A DNA stretch of 64,000 bases from an uncultured Clostridia bacterium (lineage in GTDB: Bacteria; Bacillota; Clostridia; Oscillospirales; Acutalibacteraceae). Location of the stretch: the NCBI GenBank assembly GCA_927362715.1, contig CAKMIX010000005.1, forward strand, positions 62,001 through 126,000. Reading direction: 5' to 3'. A program made the position numbers and the translations under genes. The stretch's first letter is position 1, and each line of letters opens with the position of its first letter. Positions 1-8,444 of this stretch are shown one piece after another. Under the pieces are notes generated by a model. That model saw only the letters and a program-made list of their open reading frames with translations, had not been told where the DNA came from and did not search any database.

Positions 1-52
1 GATGCGGCTTACATGGAATTGTTGCGATTGTGTTGCATTTTTCGTCAGGAAG

Positions 53-81
53 TTGCAAAGAACGGGAGAATCTGATAAAAT
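53..81 (+). promoter_or_regulatory. Predicted sigma-A promoter for mltG
   Basis: A TTGCAA -35 box (53-58) and a TAAAAT -10 box (76-81) are separated by 17 bases and lie 46 bases upstream of the mltG start codon. This is a match to the consensus by eye only. Confidence 0.55.
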
Positions 82-127
82 AACGAGCAGACGATATCAT
101 CTCTAATCTTTCAAACCGGAGCATACC

Positions 128-1015
128 ATGAAGTATAAATATAAATCCTTATTATGCCTGTTTTTGGCGTGCATGCTGCTCGTGCTCACGGCGTGCGGTT
201 CGGAGGACGGCGACGCGGCCTCGGACGAAAGCCCCTACGGCACGACGAAATACAGCGGCGGCGTCTATGCCGACGGCACCGACGCACCCGAAACGTATGC
301 ACAGCAATCCAACCTCATTTCCGTCACCGTGCCCGAGGGGTATACCCTTGTGCGCATTTCCTGGCTTTTGGAGGAAAAGGGCATTTGCACAAGCGACGCT
401 TTTATCGAGGCAGCGCAGAATTACGACCTTTCTTCAAACCCGCTGCTTTCCGATGTACGCGCGGCAGAAAACGTCTGCTTCCCCTTGGAAGGGTATCTGT
501 TCCCCGCGACCTATGAATTTGAAAAGAATACAGAGCCCAAAGCTGTCATTGATGAAATGGTTGCCGCTTCCGCCGCGCGCATCACGGACAGCATGAAAGC
601 AAAGGCACAGTCCATGGGGTATTCCATCCATGAGATTTTGACGATGGCTTCTATCATTGAGAAAGAGGCATACACCGCCGAGCAGCGCACGCTGATCGCT
701 TCAACGCTTTATAACCGTTTGGATGACGGCATGAAGCTGCAATGCGATGTGACCGTAAAATACTGCACGGGCGTCATCGAGCTGCAATATCCCGATCAGA
801 TCGACCACTACAAATACTATTACAACACCTACCGCTGCGGCGGCCTGCCGGCAGGCCCCATCTGCAATCCGGGGCTTTCCTCCATCAACGCGGCGCTGAA
901 CCCCGATGATACGGATTATCTGTATTTCGTCATCGATACGGAACCGCCTTATGAATCGCGCTTTGCTGCGACATATGAGGAACACCAGAAAAACTGCGAG
1001 GAAATGGGCTATTAA
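128..1015 (+). CDS. mltG: Endolytic murein transglycosylase MltG (YceG-like), lipoprotein form
   Basis: MltG cleaves nascent peptidoglycan glycan strands at the outer face of the membrane and so helps set strand length. The 295-residue protein shows the family hallmarks: LEGYLFPATYEF (about 120-131), the catalytic region ASIIEKEA with the expected catalytic Glu178, and the C-terminal GLPAGPICNPG and DTDYLYFVID motifs. Most MltG proteins have an N-terminal transmembrane helix. This one instead has a lipoprotein signal with lipobox LTAC and lipidation at Cys23, followed by a short acidic, Gly/Ser-rich linker. The N-terminal LysM-like part is short. A GGAG ribosome binding site precedes the ATG. 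The gene is monocistronic; the next gene starts 124 bases downstream. Family assignment is secure; the lipoprotein anchor is an inference. Confidence 0.93.
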   Translation: MKYKYKSLLCLFLACMLLVLTACGSEDGDAASDESPYGTTKYSGGVYADGTDAPETYAQQSNLISVTVPEGYTLVRISWLLEEKGICTSDAFIEAAQNYDLSSNPLLSDVRAAENVCFPLEGYLFPATYEFEKNTEPKAVIDEMVAASAARITDSMKAKAQSMGYSIHEILTMASIIEKEAYTAEQRTLIASTLYNRLDDGMKLQCDVTVKYCTGVIELQYPDQIDHYKYYYNTYRCGGLPAGPICNPGLSSINAALNPDDTDYLYFVIDTEPPYESRFAATYEEHQKNCEEMGY

Positions 1016-1139
1016 AGCCGCAACCGCGCACAGCAACCGACGGTTGCAGAGAAATTTTCCGCTGCAAACCGAAATCGGTGGCAAACCTAAGTGGATTATA
1101 TTATAATTCTGCCAAACAACCGCTCGAAGGGAGAACACT

Positions 1140-1775
1140 ATGAATATTGAAATTGCGAACCGCTTAGTCGCGCTGCGCAAGGCGAACGGTCTTTCGCAGG
1201 AGGCGCTTGCCGAAAAGCTCGGCATCAGCCGTCAGGCGATCTCCAAATGGGAACGTGCGGAGGCCTCGCCCGATACCGACAACCTTATGGCGTTAGCGCA
1301 GCTGTACGGCATGACGCTTGACGCATTGCTGAACACCGAAAACGATGCGTATGTGCTTGACGGCGCCGACACAGCACAGCCCGAGGAGGAAGCCCCCAAA
1401 AAGCTTCCCAAAACGCCCTTACAGAAAAAAGCGGACAGCATGCTGAAATTCCCTTTCCCGCTGGTGGTTGTCATCGTTTATCTGATCTTCGGCTTCGCAG
1501 GTGATATTTGGCATCCGTCGTGGCTTGTTTTTCTGCTTATCCCGATCTATTACCATTTGGCAGGCGCACTGGAGATCCGCAGCAAAAAAGCGCGGCTGCT
1601 GGCTATGCCTGTACCCGAGGTCATTTTGCTTGTGTATTTGCTGCTCGGCTTCCTCGGCGGGCTCTGGAACCCAAGCTGGGTCATTTTTCTGCTTATTCCG
1701 CTGTATTATTGGATCGCCGCTTGCTTCTATAAGCCCGATCAGGGAAAAAATGACGCGCCCGACGTGCAAAAATAA
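1140..1775 (+). CDS. Membrane-tethered XRE-family transcriptional regulator with duplicated two-helix unit
   Basis: Residues 1-67 form a standard HTH_3 DNA-binding domain (RLVALRKANGLSQEALAEKL, then SRQAISKWERAEASPD). An acidic linker follows, then two related hydrophobic segments at about 106-145 and 155-195. Each has the pattern VYLxxGFxGxxW(H/N)PSW followed by FLLIPxYY, so the membrane part is an internal duplication. Such proteins probably sit in the membrane with the HTH in the cytoplasm and report on the envelope; no ligand can be named. GGGAG lies upstream of the ATG, and a strong terminator follows at 1797-1824. Confidence 0.85.
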   Translation: MNIEIANRLVALRKANGLSQEALAEKLGISRQAISKWERAEASPDTDNLMALAQLYGMTLDALLNTENDAYVLDGADTAQPEEEAPKKLPKTPLQKKADSMLKFPFPLVVVIVYLIFGFAGDIWHPSWLVFLLIPIYYHLAGALEIRSKKARLLAMPVPEVILLVYLLLGFLGGLWNPSWVIFLLIPLYYWIAACFYKPDQGKNDAPDVQK

Positions 1776-1796
1776 CGACTTTTTTATAAAAAAAAA

Positions 1797-1824
1797 CGGC
1801 AAAGCACAGCGCTTTGCCGTTTTT
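1797..1824 (+). terminator. Intrinsic terminator after XRE regulator
   Basis: A perfect 9-bp stem CGGCAAAGC/GCTTTGCCG with a 5-base loop is followed by five T residues. Confidence 0.85.
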
Positions 1825-1830
1825 CCGCGC

Positions 1831-1874
1831 CTATGGAATTTTCCATAGCTTTTCCTATCAAAATATGATACAAT
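1831..1874 (+). promoter_or_regulatory. Palindromic operator-like site and -10 box before the flavodiiron gene
   Basis: CTATGGAATTTTCCATAG (1831-1848) is a perfect 18-bp palindrome. A TACAAT -10 box follows at 1869-1874, so the palindrome would cover the -35 region of a promoter with no good -35 box. This suggests control by a dimeric regulator. The site does not match the PerR, Rex or CRP/FNR consensus that I know. Confidence 0.5.
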
Positions 1875-1922
1875 ATTGTTCGATTGGGGACTTCCCAAAA
1901 CGCAAACGGAGGAATCGCAGTT

Positions 1923-3116
1923 ATGTATTGCACACGCAAAATCACAGAGGATATTTCCTATATCGGCAGCAGCGACCGCAGGCTTTCGCTGTTTGAAAAC
2001 ATGTATCCCGTGCCGAACGGCGTCTCCTACAACGCCTATTTTCTGGATGACGAAAAAATTGCCATCCTCGACACGGTGGACAAGTCGATTATGGAACAGT
2101 ATTTGGAAAATATCGATTTTCTGTTGAACGGCAGGACGCCGGATTATATCATCGTCAACCACATGGAGCCGGATCACTGCGCTGCGCTCGGCACGCTTTG
2201 CGCGAAATATCCGTCGTTGCAGATCGTCTGCACCGCAAAAGCTGCGGCGCTTATCGGGCAGTTTTACAACGCCGAGCTTGCCGCGCGCTGCTTGCAGGTC
2301 AAAGAGGGCGACACCCTCTCTTTAGGGCGGCACACGCTGGCGTTTTACACCGCGCCTATGGTGCACTGGCCCGAGGTCATGGTCACCTACGATCAAACCG
2401 AGCACGTTTTGTTTTCCGCAGATGCGTTCGGGACGTTCGGTGCGCTCGGCGGCAGCATTTTTGCCGACGAAACCGGCTTTGATTTCGCAGAAGCACGGCG
2501 GTATTACGCAAACATCGTAGGCAAATACGGCCCGCAGGTGCTTGCGCTGCTCAAAAAAGCGGCGGGACTTGCCATAGACTGCATCTGCCCGCTGCACGGT
2601 CCCATCTGGCGCCGGGACTTTGACGTGTTCGTAGAAAAATATCAGAAGTGGGCTTCTTACACGCCGGAGGAGAAAGCGGTGCTGATTGCCTATGGCTCGA
2701 TTTACGGCGGCACGCAGAACGCGGCGGAGATCCTGGCGGCAAAGCTCGCCGAAAAGGGCGTTACAAACCTTGCGGTCTATGATGTTTCCTGCATACACCC
2801 GTCCTACCTCGTCAGCGAGGCGTTTCGGTGCAGCCACCTTGTATTTGCCTCTTCGACCTATAACAACGGTATTTTCACCAATATGGAAACACTGCTTTTG
2901 GACTTGAAAGCGCACGCACTGAAAAACCGAACGGTCGCAACGATGGAAAACGGCTCGTGGGCGCCGCAAAGCGGCAAGCTCATGCGCGAGCTGCTCACCT
3001 CCATGCCGGGGATCACGCTGCTGGAAGAGACAGTTTCTCTGCGTTCCACTGTAAAGCCGGACAACCTGACAGAAATAGACGCGCTGGCAAGCGCTCTCGC
3101 GGCGGATCTTCAGTAA
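1923..3116 (+). CDS. fprA: Flavodiiron protein (FprA family): oxygen/NO reductase
   Basis: Flavodiiron proteins reduce O2 to water, or NO to N2O, in the cytoplasm of anaerobes with electrons from rubredoxin. The 397-residue protein has an N-terminal metallo-beta-lactamase-like domain with all expected diiron ligands: the HMEPDH motif (His80, Glu82, Asp84, His85), His148 in MVHWPE, Asp167 in SADAFG, and His225 in LHGPIW. From about residue 255 a flavodoxin domain follows (YGSIYGGTQNAA for FMN phosphate binding, and later STYNNGIF). No C-terminal rubredoxin or flavin reductase fusion is present, so partners must be encoded elsewhere. An earlier in-frame ATG (1884) is possible, but ACGGAGGAATC sits just before ATG 1923, and the protein then begins at the usual family position. 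Confidence 0.93.
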   Translation: MYCTRKITEDISYIGSSDRRLSLFENMYPVPNGVSYNAYFLDDEKIAILDTVDKSIMEQYLENIDFLLNGRTPDYIIVNHMEPDHCAALGTLCAKYPSLQIVCTAKAAALIGQFYNAELAARCLQVKEGDTLSLGRHTLAFYTAPMVHWPEVMVTYDQTEHVLFSADAFGTFGALGGSIFADETGFDFAEARRYYANIVGKYGPQVLALLKKAAGLAIDCICPLHGPIWRRDFDVFVEKYQKWASYTPEEKAVLIAYGSIYGGTQNAAEILAAKLAEKGVTNLAVYDVSCIHPSYLVSEAFRCSHLVFASSTYNNGIFTNMETLLLDLKAHALKNRTVATMENGSWAPQSGKLMRELLTSMPGITLLEETVSLRSTVKPDNLTEIDALASALAADLQ

Positions 3117-3141
3117 TACGCCCTGAGATAAAGCGGAGAAA

Positions 3142-4215
3142 ATGGGGTTGCTTAATTTGAAACTGGAAAAAATCAAACGTTTTTGCAGGCAAAACCGAAA
3201 AGCGCTGGGGATTGCAGCGGGCGCACTTGCGCTTGTTCTGATTTGCACAGCAGTCACGGTTTTTGCCGTGCGGCGGCACCGGGCTGCTTTGGAAGCAGAA
3301 GCGGCAGCACGGGTTGAAACGGCGACGACGGCTGCGACGACGACCGAGACAACAACAATTCTTGAAACCACAACCGCAGTGCCGACGACGACCGAACCGC
3401 CCAAGCCCGTCGGCACGACAAAGCCGGTCGCGCCGGAGGAGACTAAGCCGCCGAAACGCGAGCCTCCGAAGCAAACGGCAACCGTCTGTTTGGATGTGCC
3501 GTACATCAACCAACGGGCGAAATATCCGACCGGCTGCGAGAGCGTTTCCGCAGTGATGGTGATGCGGTACTGGGGCATGAACATCTCGCCGGAATATTTC
3601 ATTAACAATCTGCTTGATAAAGGCAGCGTACCCGTCCGCGACAGCAACGGCACTTATTTCGGGGATGACCCGCGTAAGGTCTTTTTGGGCAACCCGTACA
3701 GCGAATTGGGCTGGGGCTGCTATGCGCCTGTCATTGTCAACGCGATCAACAAGTATATCGACCATGACAAATTCACCGTTGACGCGGTTTACGGGCTCTC
3801 GCCCGATACGCTCTGCGAGCGCTATATCGACAACGGCATCCCTGTCCTCTTTTGGGCGACGGCAGATATGGAAAAGGCTGAAAACGGCAAGACATGGTTT
3901 ATCAACGGCACTTCGGAGACCTTTACCTGGAAGCGTCCGATGCACTGTCTGGTGCTCGTCGGGTATAACGACAGCGGCTATTTCTTCAACGACCCGCTGC
4001 AGAGTAAAAACTTTTACTATTCGAAAAGTTCTGTAACGGCAGCCTACAACGCGCTTGGGCGGCAAGCCGTCATTTTGCAAAAGGCTGCGCCGAAGCCGAC
4101 CGAACCGTCCACCGCGCCGACCACTGCGCCGACCACTGCACCGGCTACTGCACCCGAAACGACGCTGCCCGAGACTACAGGCAGTACGACTTCGAATTCC
4201 ACTGCCGTTTCGTAA
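3142..4215 (+). CDS. Membrane-anchored C39-like cysteine peptidase domain protein
   Basis: The 357-residue protein has a positively charged N-terminus and one membrane helix (about 22-44). A Thr/Pro-rich linker (about 60-112) leads to a Peptidase_C39_2-type papain-fold domain (about 113-315), and a second Thr/Pro/Ala-rich tail ends the protein. The expected catalytic residues can be seen: Cys132 in YPTGCESVS, His268 in RPMHCLVLVGY and Asp284 in FFNDP. The domain would lie outside the cell. Its substrate is unknown; family members are predicted peptidases or amidases of wall or secreted peptides. The start is 26 bases after fprA with a GCGGAGAA ribosome binding site, so the two may be co-transcribed. 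Confidence 0.8.
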   Translation: MGLLNLKLEKIKRFCRQNRKALGIAAGALALVLICTAVTVFAVRRHRAALEAEAAARVETATTAATTTETTTILETTTAVPTTTEPPKPVGTTKPVAPEETKPPKREPPKQTATVCLDVPYINQRAKYPTGCESVSAVMVMRYWGMNISPEYFINNLLDKGSVPVRDSNGTYFGDDPRKVFLGNPYSELGWGCYAPVIVNAINKYIDHDKFTVDAVYGLSPDTLCERYIDNGIPVLFWATADMEKAENGKTWFINGTSETFTWKRPMHCLVLVGYNDSGYFFNDPLQSKNFYYSKSSVTAAYNALGRQAVILQKAAPKPTEPSTAPTTAPTTAPATAPETTLPETTGSTTSNSTAVS

Positions 4216-4218
4216 GAA

Positions 4219-4246
4219 AAAACGCTTCCCTTGTGGGAAGCGTTTT
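4219..4246. terminator. Bidirectional intrinsic terminator
   Basis: An 11-bp stem AAACGCTTCCC/GGGAAGCGTTT with a TTGT loop lies between convergent genes. It has T tracts in both directions. Confidence 0.8.
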
Positions 4247-4273
4247 GCTGCACGATACCGCATGCGCTGCTTT

Positions 4274-5185
4274 CTATTCCGAAAAGCCGAAATGCTCGGC
4301 GATTTTTCGATACTGCGGCGTGGGCACGCCGTACCGTTTTCCCAGCCGCACAGGTTCAAACAGCAGGCCGTCGATCTCCGAAGGCTTTCCCGCGCGCAGA
4401 TCCCGCTGCATGGAGGTCGAGGCGTTGGGGCTAAGCGCATCGAGGATGGCAAGGTTGGTCTTTACAATATCCACATCAAACGGGGTTCCCATCGCTTCGG
4501 CAAGCGCATCGATCTCCCGCATTAAGGAAACAAACCATGCGCGTTCCTCCCCCTCTTTTTGAAACCGCTCGGCATCCGCGTCAAAATACAGTCCTGCCGC
4601 CGCCATAGGTGAGGTATAGGCGTACTTTTTGAGCGTATCGCGGCGGATATTTGGAGACAGCACGGGCGTGACCCCCGCCTGTTTCAGATCTTCGGCGACC
4701 GCTTGCAAAGCGGGGCGCATCTGTGCGCGTTCGCGCACACCGTACACCACGCGGAATATGTCGCCCTGCATTTCCACCGTCCCCGGCCGCGGCGAAGAAG
4801 CAGCGATATAAATGCATCCGTCCGTCACCAAAGGCTTCGGCAGTTTTTCCTGAAGCACCGCGCCTGTGCCGTAAATGTTCAGAAGCGGAATGACTACGGT
4901 ATCTTCTGTGCATACGCGCGAAAGCACGGGGACAATACTTTCAAGGGAATACCCTTTGACTGCAACAAAGATCACATCGGGGCGCTCGTTATAGCGCTCG
5001 CTGTCGCAGACCCGCGCGCACGGCACGATTAGCGTTTCACCGTTTTTTTGTAAGCTTATCCCCTGATTTTTAAGGATTTCCATGGTTTTGCCGCGGGCGA
5101 TAATGTCGCACGTAAGCCCCGCACGCAGCAGAAATGCCGCGAGCGCCCCGCCGACCGCGCCCGCGCCGATCACACAATAGCGCAT
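4274..5185 (-). CDS. panE: 2-dehydropantoate 2-reductase family protein (PanE/ApbA)
   Basis: Ketopantoate reductases use NADPH to reduce 2-dehydropantoate to pantoate for CoA synthesis. The 303-residue protein has the N-terminal Rossmann motif GAGAVGG (7-13) and a catalytic-type Lys in the KKYAYTSPMAA stretch. It also has the C-terminal signature STSMQRDLRAGKPSEIDG. No panB or panC lies nearby, and the genome may hold several paralogues acting on other 2-oxo acids, so the exact substrate is not proven. The gene is transcribed alone, convergent with the C39-like gene. Confidence 0.85.
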   Translation of the reverse strand: MRYCVIGAGAVGGALAAFLLRAGLTCDIIARGKTMEILKNQGISLQKNGETLIVPCARVCDSERYNERPDVIFVAVKGYSLESIVPVLSRVCTEDTVVIPLLNIYGTGAVLQEKLPKPLVTDGCIYIAASSPRPGTVEMQGDIFRVVYGVRERAQMRPALQAVAEDLKQAGVTPVLSPNIRRDTLKKYAYTSPMAAAGLYFDADAERFQKEGEERAWFVSLMREIDALAEAMGTPFDVDIVKTNLAILDALSPNASTSMQRDLRAGKPSEIDGLLFEPVRLGKRYGVPTPQYRKIAEHFGFSE

Positions 5186-5293
5186 TATGAACCTTCTTTC
5201 CTTTTATTCTGATCTCTATTGTAACACAGATCATTCTTTTGCAACAGTCCCCTGCCTTTGCGGCAAGTTCTCAGAAAGGATCTGACTTATCCC

Positions 5294-5977
5294 ATGCAGC
5301 CGAAAGCCAAAGAAAACCTGCTGCTCATCCTTAAAATCGTCGCTGCGGCGGCGGTCTTTGTTACCATACTGTTGTATTACGATACGCTTGTAAGCCTGGA
5401 TGTTCGCGCGCTTGCAGCGGCCGCGCCCTCGGTTTTGGCGGCGGCAGGGCTCGTACTGTGCGTGTATGTGCTGAAAGGGCTTGTTTTCGTCATCCCCGCC
5501 GCGCTTTTGTATATCCCCGTAGGCATGGCGTTCTCCCCTGCCGTCGCACTCGCGATCAATTTGGCGGGTGTCGCATTGGAGGTCACGGTCTCCTACCTTT
5601 TCGGGCGTTTTTTGGGCGGTGAAAAGATCCGGGAAATGCTCTCGAAAAAGAAAGGCGGGCGCAAGATCCTCGAATGGCAGGCGGGAAAGGCAGGAAGCGC
5701 TTCCGTATTCGGCATGCGCCTGCTGCCCGTGTTCCCCATTGATTTTGTCAGCCTGTTTTTGGGCGCGAGCCGCTTCGGCTTTTGGCGGTATCTGCCGATT
5801 TCGGTCATCGGCATAGCCCCGCGCGTTATCCTGTTCACGCTTTTAGGGGATGCGGCATACGACTATATTCCGATGCGCTTGATCCTGATCCTCATTCTGA
5901 TCGCCGTGCCGGCTGCAGCGATAGGCATCGTTGCCAAGGCGCTGTATGACCGCCGCAGGGCACGGGAAGAACGGTAA
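5294..5977 (+). CDS. TVP38/TMEM64 (VTT/DedA-type) integral membrane protein
   Basis: The 227-residue protein has about six hydrophobic segments. It contains the VTT-domain features: a Gly-rich SYLFGRFLGG turn and the RLLPVFPIDFVSLFLGASR motif around 145-163. Family members are implicated in lipid scrambling and envelope homeostasis. ATG 5294 is preceded by AGAAAGGA; an upstream TTG in frame lacks a ribosome binding site. The gene is followed 13 bases later by ylmH, so they form a likely operon. Confidence 0.85.
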   Translation: MQPKAKENLLLILKIVAAAAVFVTILLYYDTLVSLDVRALAAAAPSVLAAAGLVLCVYVLKGLVFVIPAALLYIPVGMAFSPAVALAINLAGVALEVTVSYLFGRFLGGEKIREMLSKKKGGRKILEWQAGKAGSASVFGMRLLPVFPIDFVSLFLGASRFGFWRYLPISVIGIAPRVILFTLLGDAAYDYIPMRLILILILIAVPAAAIGIVAKALYDRRRAREER

Positions 5978-5990
5978 AGGAGGAACACGT

Positions 5991-6743
5991 ATGCAGCAAT
6001 CCGAAGACGCGCTTTTATGCAGGCGTTTTGCAGAGCTTGCCGAACGCGCACAAGTAAGCGGTAAAGTCATTTGCTCGGACTTTTTGAACCTGCACGAACA
6101 AAACCTGCTGCGCACTGTGTGCTGTGCCGTGCCTGTGGCACTGTACGGCGGCTTTGACGAGGCGGAGCGCAAGATCGCCTGCTTTGGAGCGGCGGATATG
6201 CGCGAGGCGGCAGATGCAGCGGATTTTCGCCTGCTGAAGATCGAACCCGCCAACCCGAAATTTGCCGATACCCTTTCACACCGTGATTTTCTGGGCAGCA
6301 TTTTAAGCCTTGGCCTGCGGCGCGAAAAGCTCGGCGATATTTTAATTACAGAGAACTGTGCGTATGTCGTGTGCGCGGCGCGCGCAGGAGAATTTTTGGC
6401 GGAGAATCTGGAACGTGTGCGCCATACGACCATGCGCTGCTCGTTTGTGGACACGCTGCCCGCAGGGGCTTTACCGATTTTAGAGTCGCGCGAGGCGGTG
6501 ATCGCTTCCGAACGGCTTGACGCGCTGGTGGCAGCCGTTTACCACCTGTCGCGCAGCGATGCGCAAAAGCTCATTGCCGCCGAGCGGGTGTTCGTGGACA
6601 ACGCTGCCGTGCTGCGTGCGGACGCGCTTCCGAAATCCGGACAGCTTGTTTCCGTGCGCGGATACGGACGATTCCGCTATAACGGCGTTTTGCGCGAGAC
6701 GAAAAAGGGCAAGCTGCGCGCTGCGGTCGGTATATATATTTGA
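5991..6743 (+). CDS. ylmH: S4-domain RNA-binding protein, YlmH family
   Basis: YlmH-type proteins bind RNA through a C-terminal S4 domain; recent work links the family to ribosome quality control, and its genes often lie in division clusters. The 250-residue protein has the diagnostic SHRDFLGSILSLGLRREKLGD block (about 97-118). The S4 domain covers about 165-235 (SERLDALVAAVYHLSRSDAQ, then VFVDN). The AGGAGG ribosome binding site fixes the start at ATG 5991. It is not next to sepF or divIVA here. Confidence 0.9.
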   Translation: MQQSEDALLCRRFAELAERAQVSGKVICSDFLNLHEQNLLRTVCCAVPVALYGGFDEAERKIACFGAADMREAADAADFRLLKIEPANPKFADTLSHRDFLGSILSLGLRREKLGDILITENCAYVVCAARAGEFLAENLERVRHTTMRCSFVDTLPAGALPILESREAVIASERLDALVAAVYHLSRSDAQKLIAAERVFVDNAAVLRADALPKSGQLVSVRGYGRFRYNGVLRETKKGKLRAAVGIYI

Positions 6744-6778
6744 TCGCAGCTTCTGTGAAGTTATATTCCTTTACATAA

Positions 6779-6827
6779 AACAGCAGTCGGCAGACCTGTT
6801 TTCGGTCTGCCGGCTGCTGTTTTTTCT
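6779..6827. terminator. Bidirectional intrinsic terminator
   Basis: A long stem (AACAGCAG.CGGCAGACC with GGTCTGCCGGCTGCTG) and a TTTTTT tract lie between the convergent ylmH and FAD oxidoreductase genes. Confidence 0.85.
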
Positions 6828-6842
6828 GCTGAAAAACGGAAC

Positions 6843-8444
6843 TCAGTGCTCGTCTCGCAGCACTGCTTCGGCACATTTGATGCCATCCACGGCGGCGGAG
6901 ACGATGCCGCCCGCGTAGCCTGCACCCTCGCCGCACGGGAACAGTCCGTTCGCCTTGCTTTGGAAGAACTCGTCGCGTACAATGCGCACGGGCGAAGAAG
7001 AGCGCGTTTCGGGCGCGGTCAGCACCGCTTCGGGGAACGCAAAGCCCTGCAGCATGGTATCCATTTTGACGATCGCTTCCCGCATGGTCTGTGTCACACG
7101 TTCGGGCAGAAGATCATACAGATTGGAAAGCCGGACGCCTGTTGGGCAGGTCGGCGTGACGGAACCGAGTGTTTGCGAGGACGGTGCGCCGCGCAGAAAA
7201 TCGCCCACGAGCATGGCGGGCGCAGTGTAGTCTCCCCCGCCGAGCAAGAACGCCTTTTGCTCGATCTGCCGCTGGAAATACATGCCGTCAAGCGGATGGT
7301 CACCCGGGAACTGTGCGGGCTCAATACCCACAAGCAATGCGGCGTTCGCATTTTCGCCGTCGCGTGCATACGGGCTCATGCCGTTGGTTACGACCGTCCC
7401 CGCTTCGCTTGCAGCACATACCACCGTGCCGCCGGGACACATACAGAAGGTATACGCACCCCTGCCGCCGTAGGGGTGGCAGGCGAGCTTATAATCCGCC
7501 GCGTGCAGCTTTGGGTTGCCTGCGAACGCACCGTATTGCGCGCGGTCGATCATTTCCTGCTTATGCTCGATGCGCGCGCCGATGGAAAACGCCTTTTGCT
7601 GCATCGGCACGCCGCGGCGATAGAGCATTTCGACCGTGTCGCGTGCGGAATGCCCGATGGCGAGCACCACCGCATCGGTCTCCATATCCGTTTCCCCGCC
7701 GTTTTTGTCCGTCATACGCACACCCTGCACCGCGCCGTTGTTGAGAAACAGATCGGTCAACTGTGTCTCAAAGCGGACTTCGCCGCCCAAATCGATGATC
7801 TCTTCACGAAATGCGCGCACCACCGCCGGGAGCTTGTCCGTGCCGATGTGGGGCTTGGCGCTATACAGGATCTCCGGCGGCGCACCGTGCTCGACGAATT
7901 GCCGCAGCACCTCGCGCTGGCGGACGTCCTTCGTTCCCGTATTGAGCTTGCCGTCGGAGAACGTCCCCGCGCCGCCTTCCCCGAACTGCACATTCGTGTT
8001 TGGATCAAGCACTCGCTTTTCCCAAAAGTCATGCACGCTTTTCTGCCGTTCCTCCACGCATTTGCCGCGTTCGAGCACAACGGGGCGCAGCCCCGCGCGC
8101 GCCAAAATCAGCGCGGCAAACATACCCGCCGGGCCAAAGCCGGCCACGACAGGACGCAAGTCCGTCCTGCGGCGGTTTTCGGGAATGGCATAGGTATAAA
8201 TTTGTGCTTTCTGCACACGGTTCGTATGCAAGCGCAAAAGCAAACGATCTTCATCGCCGTCTATTTCCACATCCACGGCATAAATGAATTTGATTTCCTC
8301 TTTTTTACGGCAGTCGAGCGATTTGCGGAAAATAGAAAGCCTGCGGATATTCCGCTCGTCGATGCGCAGCGCTTTCGCAGCAAGACGCGGTAAAATCTGC
8401 TCGTCTTCCGCAAGCGGGATCTTCAATTCCTGGATTCGCAGCAC
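6843..8444 (-). CDS. FAD-dependent oxidoreductase (COG2509-type)
   Basis: The 533-residue protein has an N-terminal alpha/beta region of about 95 residues, then a dinucleotide-binding motif AGFGPAGMFAAL (about 101-112). Further FAD-family motifs are QFGEGGAGTFSDGKL, VLAIGHSARDT and the C-terminal PCGEGAGYAGGIVSAAVDG. It belongs to the uncharacterised FAD dehydrogenase family common in Clostridia; the reaction is unknown. It starts with GTG, supported by AAGGAGGAAGATAC. It overlaps the end of the upstream flavoprotein gene by 22 bases, which indicates translational coupling of two flavoproteins. Confidence 0.88.
   Translation of the reverse strand: MLRIQELKIPLAEDEQILPRLAAKALRIDERNIRRLSIFRKSLDCRKKEEIKFIYAVDVEIDGDEDRLLLRLHTNRVQKAQIYTYAIPENRRRTDLRPVVAGFGPAGMFAALILARAGLRPVVLERGKCVEERQKSVHDFWEKRVLDPNTNVQFGEGGAGTFSDGKLNTGTKDVRQREVLRQFVEHGAPPEILYSAKPHIGTDKLPAVVRAFREEIIDLGGEVRFETQLTDLFLNNGAVQGVRMTDKNGGETDMETDAVVLAIGHSARDTVEMLYRRGVPMQQKAFSIGARIEHKQEMIDRAQYGAFAGNPKLHAADYKLACHPYGGRGAYTFCMCPGGTVVCAASEAGTVVTNGMSPYARDGENANAALLVGIEPAQFPGDHPLDGMYFQRQIEQKAFLLGGGDYTAPAMLVGDFLRGAPSSQTLGSVTPTCPTGVRLSNLYDLLPERVTQTMREAIVKMDTMLQGFAFPEAVLTAPETRSSSPVRIVRDEFFQSKANGLFPCGEGAGYAGGIVSAAVDGIKCAEAVLRDEH

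Noticed and set aside
6846-8393. Long open frame of about 515 codons antisense to the FAD oxidoreductase gene
   Set aside because: Same cause: shadow of a strongly biased gene.
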